A stretch of DNA of 23,202 nucleotides from Temnopleurus reevesii (GCA_036244855.1 BQKZ01008147.1:3791-26992); one strand, 5' to 3'; numbered from the stretch's first letter, positions 9,590-18,991 are shown. A program made the numbers and translations. Notes: generated by a model from the letters alone, not told the origin.

Positions 9590-9715
9590 AAAAGTTGCTC
9601 TTTTGTTAATGACCTGTTTAATTCTAAAGTCCAAGAGTGTATAACCAATGTGTACACACTGCCTGACAACCGAAGTTGAGCTATTCACTAACCTTTTTAT
9701 ACTTCTTTTTGTTTG
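9590..9715. repeat. diverged third copy of the 8.5-9.1 kb repeat, abutting exon 2
   Basis: TTAATGACCTGTTTAATTCT followed by AAAGTCCAAG, then a CTGCCTGACAACC block, parallels the order in the tandem array at 8490-9085. Its end overlaps the pyrimidine tract of the exon 2 acceptor, so the duplication involves DNA right beside this exon. Confidence 0.55.
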
Positions 9716-9723
9716 ATTTACAG

Positions 9724-9763
9724 ATTTGTGCTCTGCCAAATTCCATGGCGATAGATGCTCCAA
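9724..9763 (+). CDS. FN3 glycoprotein gene, exon 2 (end of signal peptide)
   Basis: A 40-nt exon between a strong acceptor (long T-rich tract, then GATTTACAG) and a strong donor (A|GTAAGTA). Joined in phase 0 to exon 1, it reads ICALPNSMAIDAP plus one base. The combined N-terminus has a hydrophobic core (...GVVTSLLICALP) and a plausible cleavage after SMA (S-x-A pattern), leaving IDAP- as the mature start. The last base A plus CC from exon 3 makes a Thr codon in phase 1, leading directly into the first FN3 domain. A micro-exon this small cannot be called from composition; it rests on both splice sites and on phase agreement with its neighbours. Confidence 0.68.
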
Positions 9764-10037
9764 GTAAGTAAATGATTCTCTCATTTGCAGAAGGATCTAT
9801 GTCCATTGTGGCAAGGAAGAAAATTAGTTTTACAATAATGCCATTTTTTTAAAGATAGTGTAATGTACGTGTGTAAAATTGTTAAATTTCATGTTCTTGT
9901 TACTACATTTTATCTGAAAATTAGACCAAAGTCTATTATATTGTTTAGTTTTCCAAGAATACAATTTTTTAATTCTTTAAAGATAGTTTAGTGTCTGTTG
10001 GATAGATTTTTTTTTTACATTTTGCCTGCTTAGTTTT

Positions 10038-10516
10038 CACTTTTTTTATATGAACATTAGATAAAAGTCTTCAGCCTCTCACTCCTAAGGACCTATGAAT
10101 CCTCTAAAAATAATATATTTTCCAAGATATTTAAAGTCAAAGCCAATATTTCATTGTGTAAAAACTTATTTACACTAGCAGGTTATTATTTCCTTGTTTC
10201 GAAAAATCATTATTCACTAGTCTCTGAGTGTTTTGGTTGGTTGGTTGGTTGGTTTTATTTTTATTTCATTGTATTTTTTACTACTTTTTATATGAAAATA
10301 AGTCTTCAGCCTCTCACTCGTAAGGACCTAGAAATCCTCTAAAATTAATATATTTCCAAGATATTTCAAGCCAAAGCCAATATTTCATTGTGTAAAACAC
10401 TTTACCAAATTCATTGAATTTCAGACTTATGCACACTAGCAGGTTATTAGTTCCTTGTTTCGAAAGATCATTGTTCATTAGTCTCTGAGTGTTTTGGTTG
10501 GATGGTTGGTTTTAGT
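10038..10516. repeat. tandem duplication (~235-256 bp) including a GGTT microsatellite
   Basis: AGTCTTCAGCCTCTCACTC occurs at 10066 and 10301. The following blocks (AAGCCAATATTTCATTGTG, CACTAGCAGGTTATTA, GTCTCTGAGTGTTTTGGTTG) recur in the same order. Copy 2 has about 30 extra bases in the middle. Copy 1 ends in a TTGG-repeat at 10233-10254, which is shorter in copy 2. Confidence 0.78.
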
Positions 10517-11609
10517 TTCCCTAAAGTAAAAAGTAACTCAAAATACACGGAAAACAATATAAATTATGAATACCGGTATATATACAAAACTTTAACAAGT
10601 ACAAAGATAAATAACTGAAATGATGAAATCACGGTTGGAGCACTCCACACAGAACCATTAATTGCTCTGTTTGTCTGCAGGTCCAAAAGAAGACATATAA
10701 ATCGTACATGAACAACAGAAAACATAAATAAAACGAATGATTAACATTGTAATAATCAAATATATTGGTGTCAATAGAGAATAAAACATTGCTGGTACCA
10801 AAACAAACAAAAAAGCTTCTTTGCCTGTTATAAATCAGAAAGATGAAAATATGGTAAATTCAGTAACTTGTTTTATTTCATCGATGCGAAAATGAACTTG
10901 CAAAGAGAAACATGTTTTGTTTTTAATCCTGAAAATGGATCTAATTCCTTCTACAATTTAGCTCTTCAAATGCACATTCTTTATCTGTTAAACATAAAAT
11001 GGTCTATAAAATCTGACTTGCTTTCATGACAGCTTCTGTATATACTGTATGCAAAGTACTGTGATATGGCACATTGGCTTCATGGGTTTAAAAGGAGAAC
11101 ATCATCCTAACATTGATGTGTTGTCAATAAATGTAGAAAAATAAGACGAACAAACTCTGAAAATTTGAGCAAATCAGATAATCTGTTCAAAGTTGCAAAT
11201 TTTACAACTTTGTGCATGTCGGTAGGCCCCTAAGGAGCTGATGAGGCATGTAAGTAAAAATTTGTTAACTTTTGAATGGATCATCCGATTTGCTTAGATT
11301 GTTAGTTTGATCATTGTATCTTTGTCTATCCACTGATAGTACATTAATGTCTAGAGTTAATTCCCATTTCAAAAATGCATTTGAACAGTCAAATTGTAAA
11401 TTTAAAAGAAATTACTCAAAGATGAACCAACCCCTGGAATTATGTGCTACCAGTGGATTCAGAAAAATCAGATGAATAGACTGACAAATTTAACAAATTC
11501 GGATAATCTGATGAAAATTATGAATTCTCATACTGTCGATGATATCATGATCCCTGCTGCTGATGTGAAAGACAACATGAAAATTAATTTTTAGTAATTT
11601 GTTCCTCGG

Positions 11610-11690
11610 CCTTTCATTCAGCACTTTGTATCCTGTGGAAAAAGGTGCTTTATAAATTCAAGTTTTATTATTATAATTTTTATTTACTCT
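11610..11690 (+). mobile_element. SINE-like 3' tail fragment
   Basis: AAAAAGGTGCTTTATAAATT followed by an ATTATTAT-rich stretch resembles the terminal GGCGCTATATAA plus ATT tail of the other SINEs here. The head and body are not recognisable. Confidence 0.4.
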
Positions 11691-11714
11691 TCCTCCCATA
11701 TCTTGTTTACCACT

Positions 11715-12335
11715 TGAAATGTGTTCCCATTTTTTTTTTTTTAATGTGAAAAAAAAAACTTTTTTAACCAACCAATCCTATTTGTCAAAAATTGCACTCT
11801 TGGCCACCAAATCAATATATTTAGGTAAAAAAATGTGGGAACTCCAGAGAATAATTTCACTTTTTAAATTTGATTAGCAGTTTCAGATGTTGAGGAAAGA
11901 TTTTCATCATTACACTGTAAAGTTCTATGTGGAAAGGTTGCTGAACAGAAATATTTTGTGTAGCAATCATGTTAAAATGCATGGCAGATCGCTATGCGAT
12001 ACCAGGAAAATTATTCCCTGTTGTTTGTTACATGAAATGTGCACCATTTTTTTTAGATATAGAAAAAAACCTTTTTCTGACCATCCAATCCTATTTTTTA
12101 ATTGTATTATTGGATACCCAATTAATATATTTAGGTTAAAAAAATGAGGTAACTCTGGGGAATAATTTCACTTTTCAAATTTGATTAATAGCAGTTTGAT
12201 GTTGAGGAAAGATTTTCAACATTACACTCTAAAGTTCTATATGGAAATGTTATTAAAATATATCCTTTGCAGAAAATTGATTTGTGATACCTGGAAAATG
12301 ATTCACTGAACTCAATTACAGGTACTTCCGAGTGT
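11715..12335. repeat. tandem duplication, ~312-bp period
   Basis: GTTGAGGAAAGATTTTCA occurs at 11889 and 12201. The flanking blocks match in order: CCAATCCTATTT, AATATATTTAGGT, AATAATTTCACTTTT and TTACACTxTAAAGTTCTAT. The copies differ by substitutions and poly-A/T length. Confidence 0.75.
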
Positions 12336-12723
12336 AATTGTATCACATTGAAATATGCATTGAAAAATCAATAAGGGGAATTCATGAATCTGATGGAAAA
12401 GGGAATTTAACACCCTGAAATTCAAATAAAAAGGAAGTTGCTATCCTGTAATGATGGTACTTTAAAAGTAATAAAGTCAATAAGGGAGAAGTGGTGCATG
12501 ATATTTCCTTGTTTGTGGGTTAGACTGGTATTTATTACAATCCGCAACATTTTAGGTCTGAATCACCCACACATTTATGTATCATTCAATTATGTACAGT
12601 ACGTTATTGATTTTGAGTACAGTGTCTTGTTAAACCTTTCAGGATAAATAACCACATCTGGTGCAATTTTGTTATTCCTAGATTTGAAAGATGAGTTCTA
12701 TATTTTTAATTGGATTGAAAATA

Positions 12724-12899
12724 CAGTCAACTCTGCCCAAGTCAAACTTGTCTAAGTCAAATAATTGCTTATAATTCAATGTGATTTTCTGGAACAAATC
12801 ATACAAAACCCTTGTGATTAGCCTCTTGAAATTCGAAATTCTCATAAGGCGAAGAAATTTGTGTGGTCCCAACAGATTTGACAGAGGCAAAGTTACCTG
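12724..12899. mobile_element. pogo-like MITE, 176 bp
   Basis: The left end CAGTCAACTCTGCCCAAGTC and the complement of the right end CAGGTAACTTTGCCTCTGTC are imperfect TIRs that stay similar for about 28 bases. TA dinucleotides at 12722-12723 and 12900-12901 form the target-site duplication. The CAG start, TA target and length of about 175 bp fit pogo/Tigger-type MITEs. It has no transposase. Confidence 0.6.
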
Positions 12900-13579
12900 T
12901 ATCTACACACTATCTTGCCATCAAATCTATATATGAAGTTACCAACACAATTTGTTTTCAAACACAGGGAATTATTAAACATGTCATGATTCAATTTAAT
13001 AAAAATCATTTATTTGATAACTGGCAATGATACAGAGTTTTTATGATTCAAATGGGTATTTTTCACATTTATCTTCTTTCTTGCTATGGATTACAATGCC
13101 AAATATTATATAATACTCTACAAAATGGAGCACTAAATTAATTCCAGTGTATGACTGCAGTCGAGATTATCAATCAGAAAATTATCAATTGCAGTCGAGA
13201 TTATTAGATTAATAATCACACACCTATTGAATAACCAGCCCATTAGATTTGTGTAATCATTTTATTGAATAAGTCACACGCACTATACAAATAGCACCTT
13301 TATTTGATCGGTAAAATAAAGTGATAGATTGGTCAATACAGGAATTGCGTTTCTCTAGTTTATTGTGCGTGAAAAACTGAATATTTTAATGACTACCTGA
13401 ACTAGTTTAACAAAAGGAGCGAAACAATAATGAAATATTGACTTTCATATTGTTATATGGAGCTAGAGAAAATGGGTTATAACTACAGATCTTTTAGTTT
13501 TGAATATGTTCAGGTTTTGCTTGTACTCCCACTTCTTGAATTCAGCTGCTTCTGTTTTTTAAACAAAACTGTGAATCTA

Positions 13580-14035
13580 AAAATATGATTGCATTGAAAA
13601 TCTAGCCATTTTCAATCAATCGTTTCAACTCCTTTAAAAATATGAATATTTGTGGGAAAATCTCATTTTTACAGAAACCGAAACTTAATACGTTAGTGTG
13701 TGTTGTTTTGTTTTCATTTTAGTTAATTTTTTTGTTGTTCATTTACCTTGAAGAGATGTGTATTTTGATTAATAGATACATAAATAGAATATGAAAGATG
13801 AGAATTATGATATTCATATCTAGCCATTTTAAATCAATCCTTTCAACTCCTTTGAGAATATGAACATTTGTGGTAAAATCTCATTTCTACAGAAAACCGA
13901 AACTTAGTACATAGTGTCTGTTGTTTTGTTTTCTTTATAGTTAATGTTTTTTTTCATTTATTGTGCATATGTATGTGTATTTTGATAATAAATATGAATA
14001 AATATGAAAAATGAGAATAATCAAATTCATAGCTA
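13580..14035. repeat. tandem duplication, ~218-bp period
   Basis: TCTAGCCATTTT begins at 13601 and 13819. It is followed in both copies by CAATC, TTTCAACTCCTTT, ATCTCATTT and TACAGAAA blocks and TGTTGTTTTGTTTTC. Part of a third copy may follow at about 14029. Confidence 0.75.
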
Positions 14036-14334
14036 GATGATATATTGAATATGACAATTCTGCTTTATGAAGTAGTAGACACTCCCTGGTATAGTTTAAC
14101 AAATTATTGGCCATGCCCTGTTTGGAAATTATAGCAGCTCGGGGTTATGTTTCATATCTGTTTCATACAATACACAAGACCGGTAATCCTTTTTCGCAAT
14201 CAATAGGAGCGAATTACCATGATCCGGACATCAATGTTCAGACAATGATGTCAGGATCGCGTTAATTTATAGCATGACAATTTTGGTGTTGTTGATCAGG
14301 ATCAATATCACACTTCTGAGTGTGCCTTTTTCCC

Positions 14335-14690
14335 AAATTATTCAATCACTTTTGATACAGAGCTCTAAAAATATACCACATGCATGAAAGAAAGAGAGCA
14401 AAACTCTTCATCAAATCTGACCACTTCTATTCTGCTATCATTTGTCTCAGAGAATGGTTAAAATTAAAATACATGTAATCACTAAAATTGGGACAAATTC
14501 TTAAATTGGCAACACATAATGGAAAAGCCTTTATTTTTTTGCAAATTGGCAACATTTAACGTTTTAACATGCTTTTTGTCCGTAAAGATTGAATTTAGTA
14601 ACAATAATCTAATTGGAGTATTCTAAAATGAGAGTTAGAATTGTAAGTGTTGCCAATTTAGGATTCATAGTAATTAATGAATTAAAGAAT
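14335..14690. repeat. duplicated intronic block, copy 1
   Basis: The order ACTTTTGATACAG, AAAGAAAGAGAG, ATCTGACCA, CAAATTGGCAAC, AATTGGAxTATT and GTTGCCAATTT is shared with 16770-17080, and in part with 17100-17285. Between copies 1 and 2 lie the fold-back and the tRNA-like array. The arrangement suggests an old tandem duplication into which other elements were placed. Confidence 0.65.
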
Positions 14691-15160
14691 TTGGCTTCTG
14701 AAAGGGTTCAAATTGAATTGCCTCCATGTCAACAAACACGCAACCATTTTAATAATAAGATATCTCTGGGTTGGACTTTGTTGTTCATAAAATCCCTTCT
14801 ATGCTGAAAATTTTTATTTTTTTGGAAATAACTTCCTCTTTGGAAATAAGAGTTCATTATGTGTCAGAAATTTAATTCAGGATTGAGATCTCTATTGCAA
14901 TACTCAGCATACCAGTTTGAACTTTATACCAAAACAACATGGAAACTTTTTAAACAGTCTTTGTGTATGTCCCTTTGTTATCGCTACTGTACAGTGTCGA
15001 TATCAAAATTTCAAAGTTACTTTTTGAATATCCAGCTTTTTTAATAGTTGCATATGAATTCTTTTTATTGTCACACATTGTAATTTGTCATTTAAAAATA
15101 TCAAATCAAATTGTCTGACTTATGAAGAAAACTAGATCTTGCATGGTGTAGTAAACATTC

Positions 15161-15500
15161 AAAGAGGTTTGCGGTTGCACCATGTGATGTACAGTAGGTT
15201 TATCTTTCAAGAAATAGTCCTGAAAAGGACTGAGCAAGAGCTTGAAAGAGATAAAAACACGACTTCCCAAGTAAAATTAATTAACTCATCCTCAGGTGGA
15301 GGAATCAAGAGTGGTGCCTTAGAGAACCACGAGTGAAGAGCACAAGAGTTGTGATTCCTTCACCTGAGGACGAGTTTTTAGTTAATTCTTCTCGGAACAT
15401 CGTGTTTTTATCTTTTTTGAGCTCTTGCGCAATACTTTTCAGGACTATTTCTTGAAAGATAACCCTACGCCACATGGTGTAACTGCAAATCGTTTTTTAA
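15161..15500. mobile_element. large fold-back element with ~147-bp arms
   Basis: The left arm (15161-15307) and right arm (15352-15500) are inverted copies along their length. Matching blocks include CTTTCAAGAAATAGTCCTGA, GATAAAAACACGA, TCCTCAGGTG and GGAATCA. The ~44-base loop holds its own small hairpin (GTGGT facing ACCAC). A 13-bp direct repeat TGTCTGACTTATG flanks the structure at 15112-15124 and 15501-15513, but related sequence also occurs near 8265, so it may be part of a host repeat rather than a target-site duplication. It is transcribed with intron 2, so it could form a long double-stranded RNA. The open frame through the left arm is not a gene. Confidence 0.72.
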
Positions 15501-15568
15501 TGTCTGACTTATGTTCACATTGATGGAAACGACAAATTTAAAAAATCAAATGAACAGAACAAAAATAT

Positions 15569-15722
15569 TAGACAGGCGTCTTACCACTAGACCACCGAGA
15601 GCCAATGGAAGTGGCGGGCTCGATTCGTGTCATAGCAGCAGGTACTGCGTAAATATCAATTGAATGATTTTTGTGTTGGGTGGATAAATAATTGAATAAT
15701 TCTTGCCTTATCCCAACATGAA
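15569..15722 (-). repeat. inverted, truncated unit of the tRNA-like array
   Basis: Read on the minus strand, this gives the spacer (TTGTGTTGGG complement, GCAGTACCTGCTGCT, CGAATCGAGCCCGCC) and then a tRNA head that stops in the anticodon loop at 15569. The tRNA 5' end is at 15601. It is head-to-head with the two + units that follow and forms a long imperfect palindrome with the first of them. Confidence 0.7.
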
Positions 15723-15772
15723 TACGCAGTACCTGCTGCTATAACACGAATCGAGCCCGCCTATTCCATTGG

Positions 15773-15844
15773 CTCTCGGTGGTCTAGTGGTAAGACGCCT
15801 GTCTAGTCATCTGGAGATCGTGGGTTCGATTCCTACCCGAGAAT
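15773..15844 (+). tRNA. tRNA-like sequence 1 (Thr-AGT-like), probably a pseudogene or SINE head
   Basis: A cloverleaf can be drawn over 72 nt. The acceptor is CTCTCGG/CCGAGAA (first pair mismatched), the D stem GTCT/AGAC is perfect, and the T stem GTGGG/CCTAC has one G-T pair. The anticodon loop CTAGTCA would give anticodon AGT. The anticodon stem CCTGT/TCTGG has two mismatches. The A box TGGTCTAGTGG (15780-15790) and B box GGTTCGATTCC (15823-15833) match Pol III promoter consensus. It lies in a tandem repeat with a second copy, so I favour a tRNA-derived repeat over a working tRNA gene. Confidence 0.45.
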
Positions 15845-16017
15845 GCCTGAGATTTTTTTGTCAGCTTCTCGGTAAAGCACTGTCAATCAGTGTTTATTCA
15901 TGTTGGGATAAGGCAAGAATTATTCAATTATTTATCTACCCAACACAAAAATCATTCAATTGATATTTACGCAGTACCTGCTGCTATAACACGAATCGAG
16001 CCCGCCACTTCCATTGG

Positions 16018-16089
16018 CTCTCGGTGGTCTAGTGGTAAGACGCCTGTCTAGTCATTAGGAGATCGTGGGTTCGATTCCTACCCGAGAAT
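16018..16089 (+). tRNA. tRNA-like sequence 2 (Thr-AGT-like)
   Basis: The same 72-nt fold as copy 1, but with a better anticodon stem: CCTGT/TTAGG, with one G-T pair and one T-T mismatch. The A and B boxes are unchanged. Comparing the copies suggests an ancestral CCTGA/TCAGG stem, with each copy having drifted separately. No run of four or more T follows directly; the first T-run is about 10 bases past the 3' end, in GAATTTTTTTCTC, and could end Pol III transcription. Confidence 0.48.
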
Positions 16090-16769
16090 GCCTGAGAATT
16101 TTTTTCTCAGCTTCTCGCTAAAGCACTGTCAATCAGTGTTTATTCATGTTGGGATAAGGCAAGAATTATTCAATTAGAACAAAGTTATAAATGATTAAAT
16201 GTTTCGACAAATTGTCAACTGGCGATGCCAGGTGCACAACTGACCATTTATTATATTCATATCAATGATATAAAATGTCACATTTTCTCAAAAAAATATG
16301 ATATCCTCAAACTTTAACTCTAGGATTATCTTCATGATAGATATGCAGATCCCAAATTTGCATTTTTACATTATAATACATGTACACACTCTTTCTGAAG
16401 AAACAGTGAATTTTGCACAATAAATGTAAACAAATAAATGTAAACCAAATTATGGGCAGTTCACCTGCTACATCATCAAATTGGCAATATTTCGAACATT
16501 TTCAGTTTTCACTAATATTCCCTTTTTTTTCAAATCATTGAAAATTCATTACTTTTTTTATTCCTTGTCTGATTTTCTTTAAAAATTTGTTGTCCTACTC
16601 GCCAAATTGTTCTGCTCCTGGTAAAAAAATATATTATTTTCAGGTAGGCTGTTCTTTTAACTTTTAAATGAATACAGTTCACTTAAAAATCTAAATTAAT
16701 TCTTGAGACTTCGGGTATGCATTTAAACTTTACTTTAAATCTTTCAGGACGATACAACATATTTGCGTT

Positions 16770-17285
16770 TCGGTTCAATAACTTTTGATGCAGGGCTCCA
16801 AAAATACACATGCATGAGAAGAAAGAGAGAAAAAATTCTACATCAGATCTGACCATTTCTGTTGCGCCAACACTTGCCATTTGTTTCAGATAATTTTTTT
16901 AATGGAAATCATCACTAAACTGGTCACAAATCCTTAAATCAGCAACTCACTGAGCATTACAAAATCCTAGTTTTCACACAAATTGGCAACTTTTAATGTT
17001 TGCACACGCTTTTTTGGTAACATATTTCATTGGAATAGTCCAACAAGAGAATTTGAAAATGTTTGGGTTGCCAATTTCGGAAAAAAATTAACAACCATTT
17101 TAATTGGCAACACAATGAGCATTTCAAAATCATTGTTTTTTTTGTGTGCAAATAGCCAAGTTTTAATGTTTGAACATGCATTTTGGCTATTTAGAATCAC
17201 TTTGGTAACTTATTTCATTGGTATAGTCCAAAAAGAGAATAACCAAAAATTATAGGGTTGCCAATTTAGGAAAGGAATAGTGATT
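16770..17285. repeat. duplicated intronic block, copies 2 and 3
   Basis: Copy 2 (about 16770-17080) matches 14335-14690. A part-copy (about 17100-17285) repeats its second half at a ~170-base period: TTTTAATGTTTGxACA at 16991 and 17161, TATTTCATTGGxATAGTCCA at about 17026 and 17212, and GGTTGCCAATTT in both. This run ends about 105 bases before the exon 3 acceptor. Confidence 0.65.
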
Positions 17286-17390
17286 GAATTTGTTTTGCAA
17301 AATAAATCCAATCCAGAATGGGTTAACTAGATCATTATTCAGAATTCTTAATCTTATTATACCTATATTTATTCCTCATCCCACTTGTAG

Positions 17391-17639
17391 CCATTACCTC
17401 GATCTCGAACGATGGAAGCACAACATCACTCAGAGTAACATGGACTCCACCAGCCGGTGTTTTAACACATGAGGTCACATGGTCACCACCTGACGATAAT
17501 GGAACATCATTTGATCTAGAAACAGAAGTAACTGAGTATACCATTACTGGCCTAACACCAGGGACTCTCTATAATGTCACAGTGATAGCTAAAAATGGAA
17601 CCTCTGATACAAATGAGGACACCAGCTCAGGACAAACAG
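17391..17639 (+). CDS. FN3 glycoprotein gene, exon 3 (first FN3 domain)
   Basis: A 249-nt open exon with acceptor TTGTAG and donor G|GTGAAA, phase 1 at both ends. It encodes one complete FN3 domain. ITSISNDGSTTSLRVTW starts the domain, with the conserved strand-B Trp followed by TPPAG. The strand E-F signature ITGLTPGTLYNVTVIA carries the conserved Leu and Tyr. The end is ...SSGQT. Three N-glycosylation sequons are visible (NGT, NVT, NGT). One-exon, phase 1-1 FN3 domains are usual in extracellular multi-FN3 proteins. The TPGTLYNVTV wording resembles repeats of R3-type receptor tyrosine phosphatases and other multi-FN3 receptors, but that cannot be decided without the C-terminus. This domain has no Cys, unlike the next two. 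Confidence 0.88.
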
Positions 17640-18049
17640 GTGAAAATTTATTCTACTTCATCCTAAATTTATCATTTTAGCAGGGCATTTGGTAGAAACG
17701 TCGTTACTAATTTGCACTTTCATATCCAGCCATGAGTATGGAGATGCCTCGCTCTTTAAAGGTCCTTTCATGTGTACACTGGCGGCAGTGCAAGCTGGAT
17801 ACGAAAGTGCATTAGTGCCGAAACTTCTTTGAAACAATATTATTTTGAGATTTTGAAACAGATATGGCAGAATTTAATATCATTCCTATTTCTCCAAAAC
17901 CTGAAAGATAAGGTGATGGACTGTACTCGGAGAGGGAGGTTTAACTTAGGCCACTGTATCAACATTTTGAAAGAGAAAATAGATAGTTGAAAGTTGTTTT
18001 ATATTACATGTACATGATAATGAAGTCGAATAGTGTTTTTAAGCACTCT

Positions 18050-18160
18050 GTGCATTATTATCCGGCTATAGCATGGTTAACATTCGGCGCTCACTGAATT
18101 CAAGGAATTTCTTCCTACCGGTACCCATTCACCTCACCTGGGTTGAGTGCAGCACATATT
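18050..18160 (-). mobile_element. SINE 3' part, minus strand
   Basis: On the minus strand it reads GCTGCACTCAACCCAGGTGA, then GTGAATGGGTACC, a CCTTGAATTC segment and ...GCGCC, like the body of the + SINE that starts 125 bases to the right. The tRNA-like head is missing, so it is 5'-truncated. The pair is head-to-head. Confidence 0.7.
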
Positions 18161-18283
18161 AATTCATCCAGAGGGAGTGAGCAAAATTTGAGGTGTACAA
18201 ATGTAGGATACAGTCAGGAATAATTTTGCAGAAGATGACGTTGTTGCTGATCCGATTGCCTTTGCAATGATGTCGAACATGTG

Positions 18284-18595
18284 GAGGAGACATGGTGTAG
18301 TGGTTCGCACTCTCGCCTCTCAACCAGAGGGTTGAAGGTTCAAACCCCACACATGGCGTTAATTTCCTTCAGCAAGACGTTAATCAACTGCTGCACTCAA
18401 CCCAGGGGAGATGAATACCTGGTAGGTACCTGGTAGGAATATTAATTCCTTGAAATGCTATGTGCGCTGATGTATGCTGGGCTAAAGCCAGGGTAATAAC
18501 AATGCAAAGCGCCAAGAGCACTCGGCAGAGCTGATATACAGTATGCGATACATAGATTGCATCTGTTATTATTATCATTATAAGCAGTTAGGAAG
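18284..18595 (+). mobile_element. tRNA-derived SINE, best-preserved copy
   Basis: The tRNA-like head has A box TGGTGTAGTGG (18293-18303) and a perfect B box GGTTCAAACCC (18337-18347). The body carries GCACTCAACCCAGG and a TACCTGGTAGG repeat, then CTAAAGCCAGGGTAATAACA, and ends in an ATT-rich tail TTATTATTATCATTATAAGC. With both Pol III boxes intact it could still be transcribed. Its tail continues directly into the first unit of the exon-4 tandem array, and tail sequence is repeated in every spacer there. Confidence 0.8.
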
Positions 18596-18630
18596 AGTAC
18601 TATTCATTCTTTTTTTCTACATGTATGCAG

Positions 18631-18777
18631 TACCATCCCCTGTTGCTCTCAGCGAATCTGGAGCCACAAGTGATTCCATCTCGGCGAGCTGGACCAAGCC
18701 TGATGGGATAGTAGACCAGTACCAATTGTTTTGCTCCGATAGAATGGTAGACCCAGCATCACTGATACAGGGAGATG
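18631..18777 (+). pseudogene. partial exon 4 copy, unit 1 (half FN3 domain)
   Basis: An intact acceptor (pyrimidine tract, ATGCAG) and open frame: VPSPVALSESGATSDSIS, then ASWTKPDG..., then a CSD motif and ...IQGD. It corresponds to FN3 strands A to about D and lacks the E-G strands. The frame stays open through the SINE-derived spacer, which holds two possible phase-0 donors: GAT|GTAACT and a stronger TCA|GTAAGA. Neither fits the phase-1 acceptors downstream. It could be a non-functional duplicate, a frame-breaking alternative exon or a half-domain cassette. Confidence 0.6.
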
Positions 18778-18844
18778 TAACTTGCGTCTATTATTACTAT
18801 TGCAAGCAGTCAGTAAGAGTTCAATTCATTTTTTTTCTATGCAG

Positions 18845-18991
18845 TACCATCCTCTGTTACTCTCAGCGAATCAGGAGCCACAAACGATTCCATCTCAGCG
18901 AACTGGACCAAGCCTAATAGGGAAGTAGACCAGTACCTAGTCGTATGCTCCGATGGTACGGTACACCCAGCATCACTGATACAGGGAGATG
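18845..18991 (+). pseudogene. partial exon 4 copy, unit 2
   Basis: Same length and open frame as unit 1, with acceptor CTATGCAG. Differences cluster after the Trp: KPNREVDQYLVVCSDGTVHP against KPDGIVDQYQLFCSDRMVDP in unit 1. Possible phase-0 donors are GAT|GTGAAT and, further on, TCA|GTAAGA. It lacks the second half of the domain. Confidence 0.6.

Larger units (their letters stand above)
921..9723 (+). other. intron 1 (8.8 kb), repeat-filled
   Basis: It begins GTGAGT and ends in a long pyrimidine tract followed by TTACAG. Between 930 and 2640 I find only AT-rich unique-looking DNA and a G-rich run. From 2650 on there is a SINE, a repeat with a GGCCATGG hairpin, a G17 run, an inverted pair of one repeat (3930-4115 and 6738-6912), a fold-back (4990-5161), a small TIR unit (5201-5528), another TIR element (7721-8210) and tandem duplications at 8.5-9.45 kb. 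In 3370-3930, 4160-4970, 5530-6420, 6950-7680 and 8215-8480 I recognise no gene. No further exon with matching phase was found, though a very short exon could be missed. Confidence 0.6.
15724..16178 (+). repeat. tandem tRNA-like array, 245-bp period, nearly two units
   Basis: ACGCAGTACCTGCTGCTATA begins at 15724 and again at 15969, exactly 245 bases apart. Each unit has a GC-richer leader, a 72-nt tRNA-like sequence, a CAGCTTCTCG and CACTGTCAATCAGTG hairpin segment, and an AT-rich tail. The second unit stops at ATTCAATTA (16178). Identity between units is very high, so the duplication is recent compared with the other repeats here. Confidence 0.78.
9764..17390 (+). other. intron 2 (7.6 kb), repeat-rich
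   Basis: The donor is GTAAGTA and the acceptor is CCCACTTGTAG. The intron contains tandem duplications (10.04-10.52, 11.7-12.3, 13.58-14.03 kb), a SINE-like tail (11.61-11.69 kb), a pogo-like MITE (12.72-12.90 kb), a repeat block duplicated at 14.3 and 16.8-17.3 kb, a large fold-back (15.16-15.50 kb) and a tRNA-like array (15.57-16.18 kb). In 10520-11600, 12340-12720, 12905-13570 and 16190-16760 I see only AT-rich DNA, apart from a 34-bp repeat (GCAGTCGAGATTAT at 13157 and 13191). No exon fitting phase 1 on both sides was found. Confidence 0.6.

Noticed and set aside
15139..15336. 65-codon ORF with a coiled-coil-like EQELERD segment
   Set aside because: It lies in the left arm and loop of the fold-back element, so the reading frame follows from repeat sequence; no splice or promoter context.
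15724..16178. CRISPR-like array (two regular repeats)
   Set aside because: Only two units, 245-base period, with tRNA-like content; nothing like short repeats with unique spacers.
18543..18917. 124-codon ORF as a single gene
   Set aside because: It starts in a SINE tail, reads through unit 1 of the array in the FN3 frame, then enters unit 2 in the wrong frame. The ATG is intronic.
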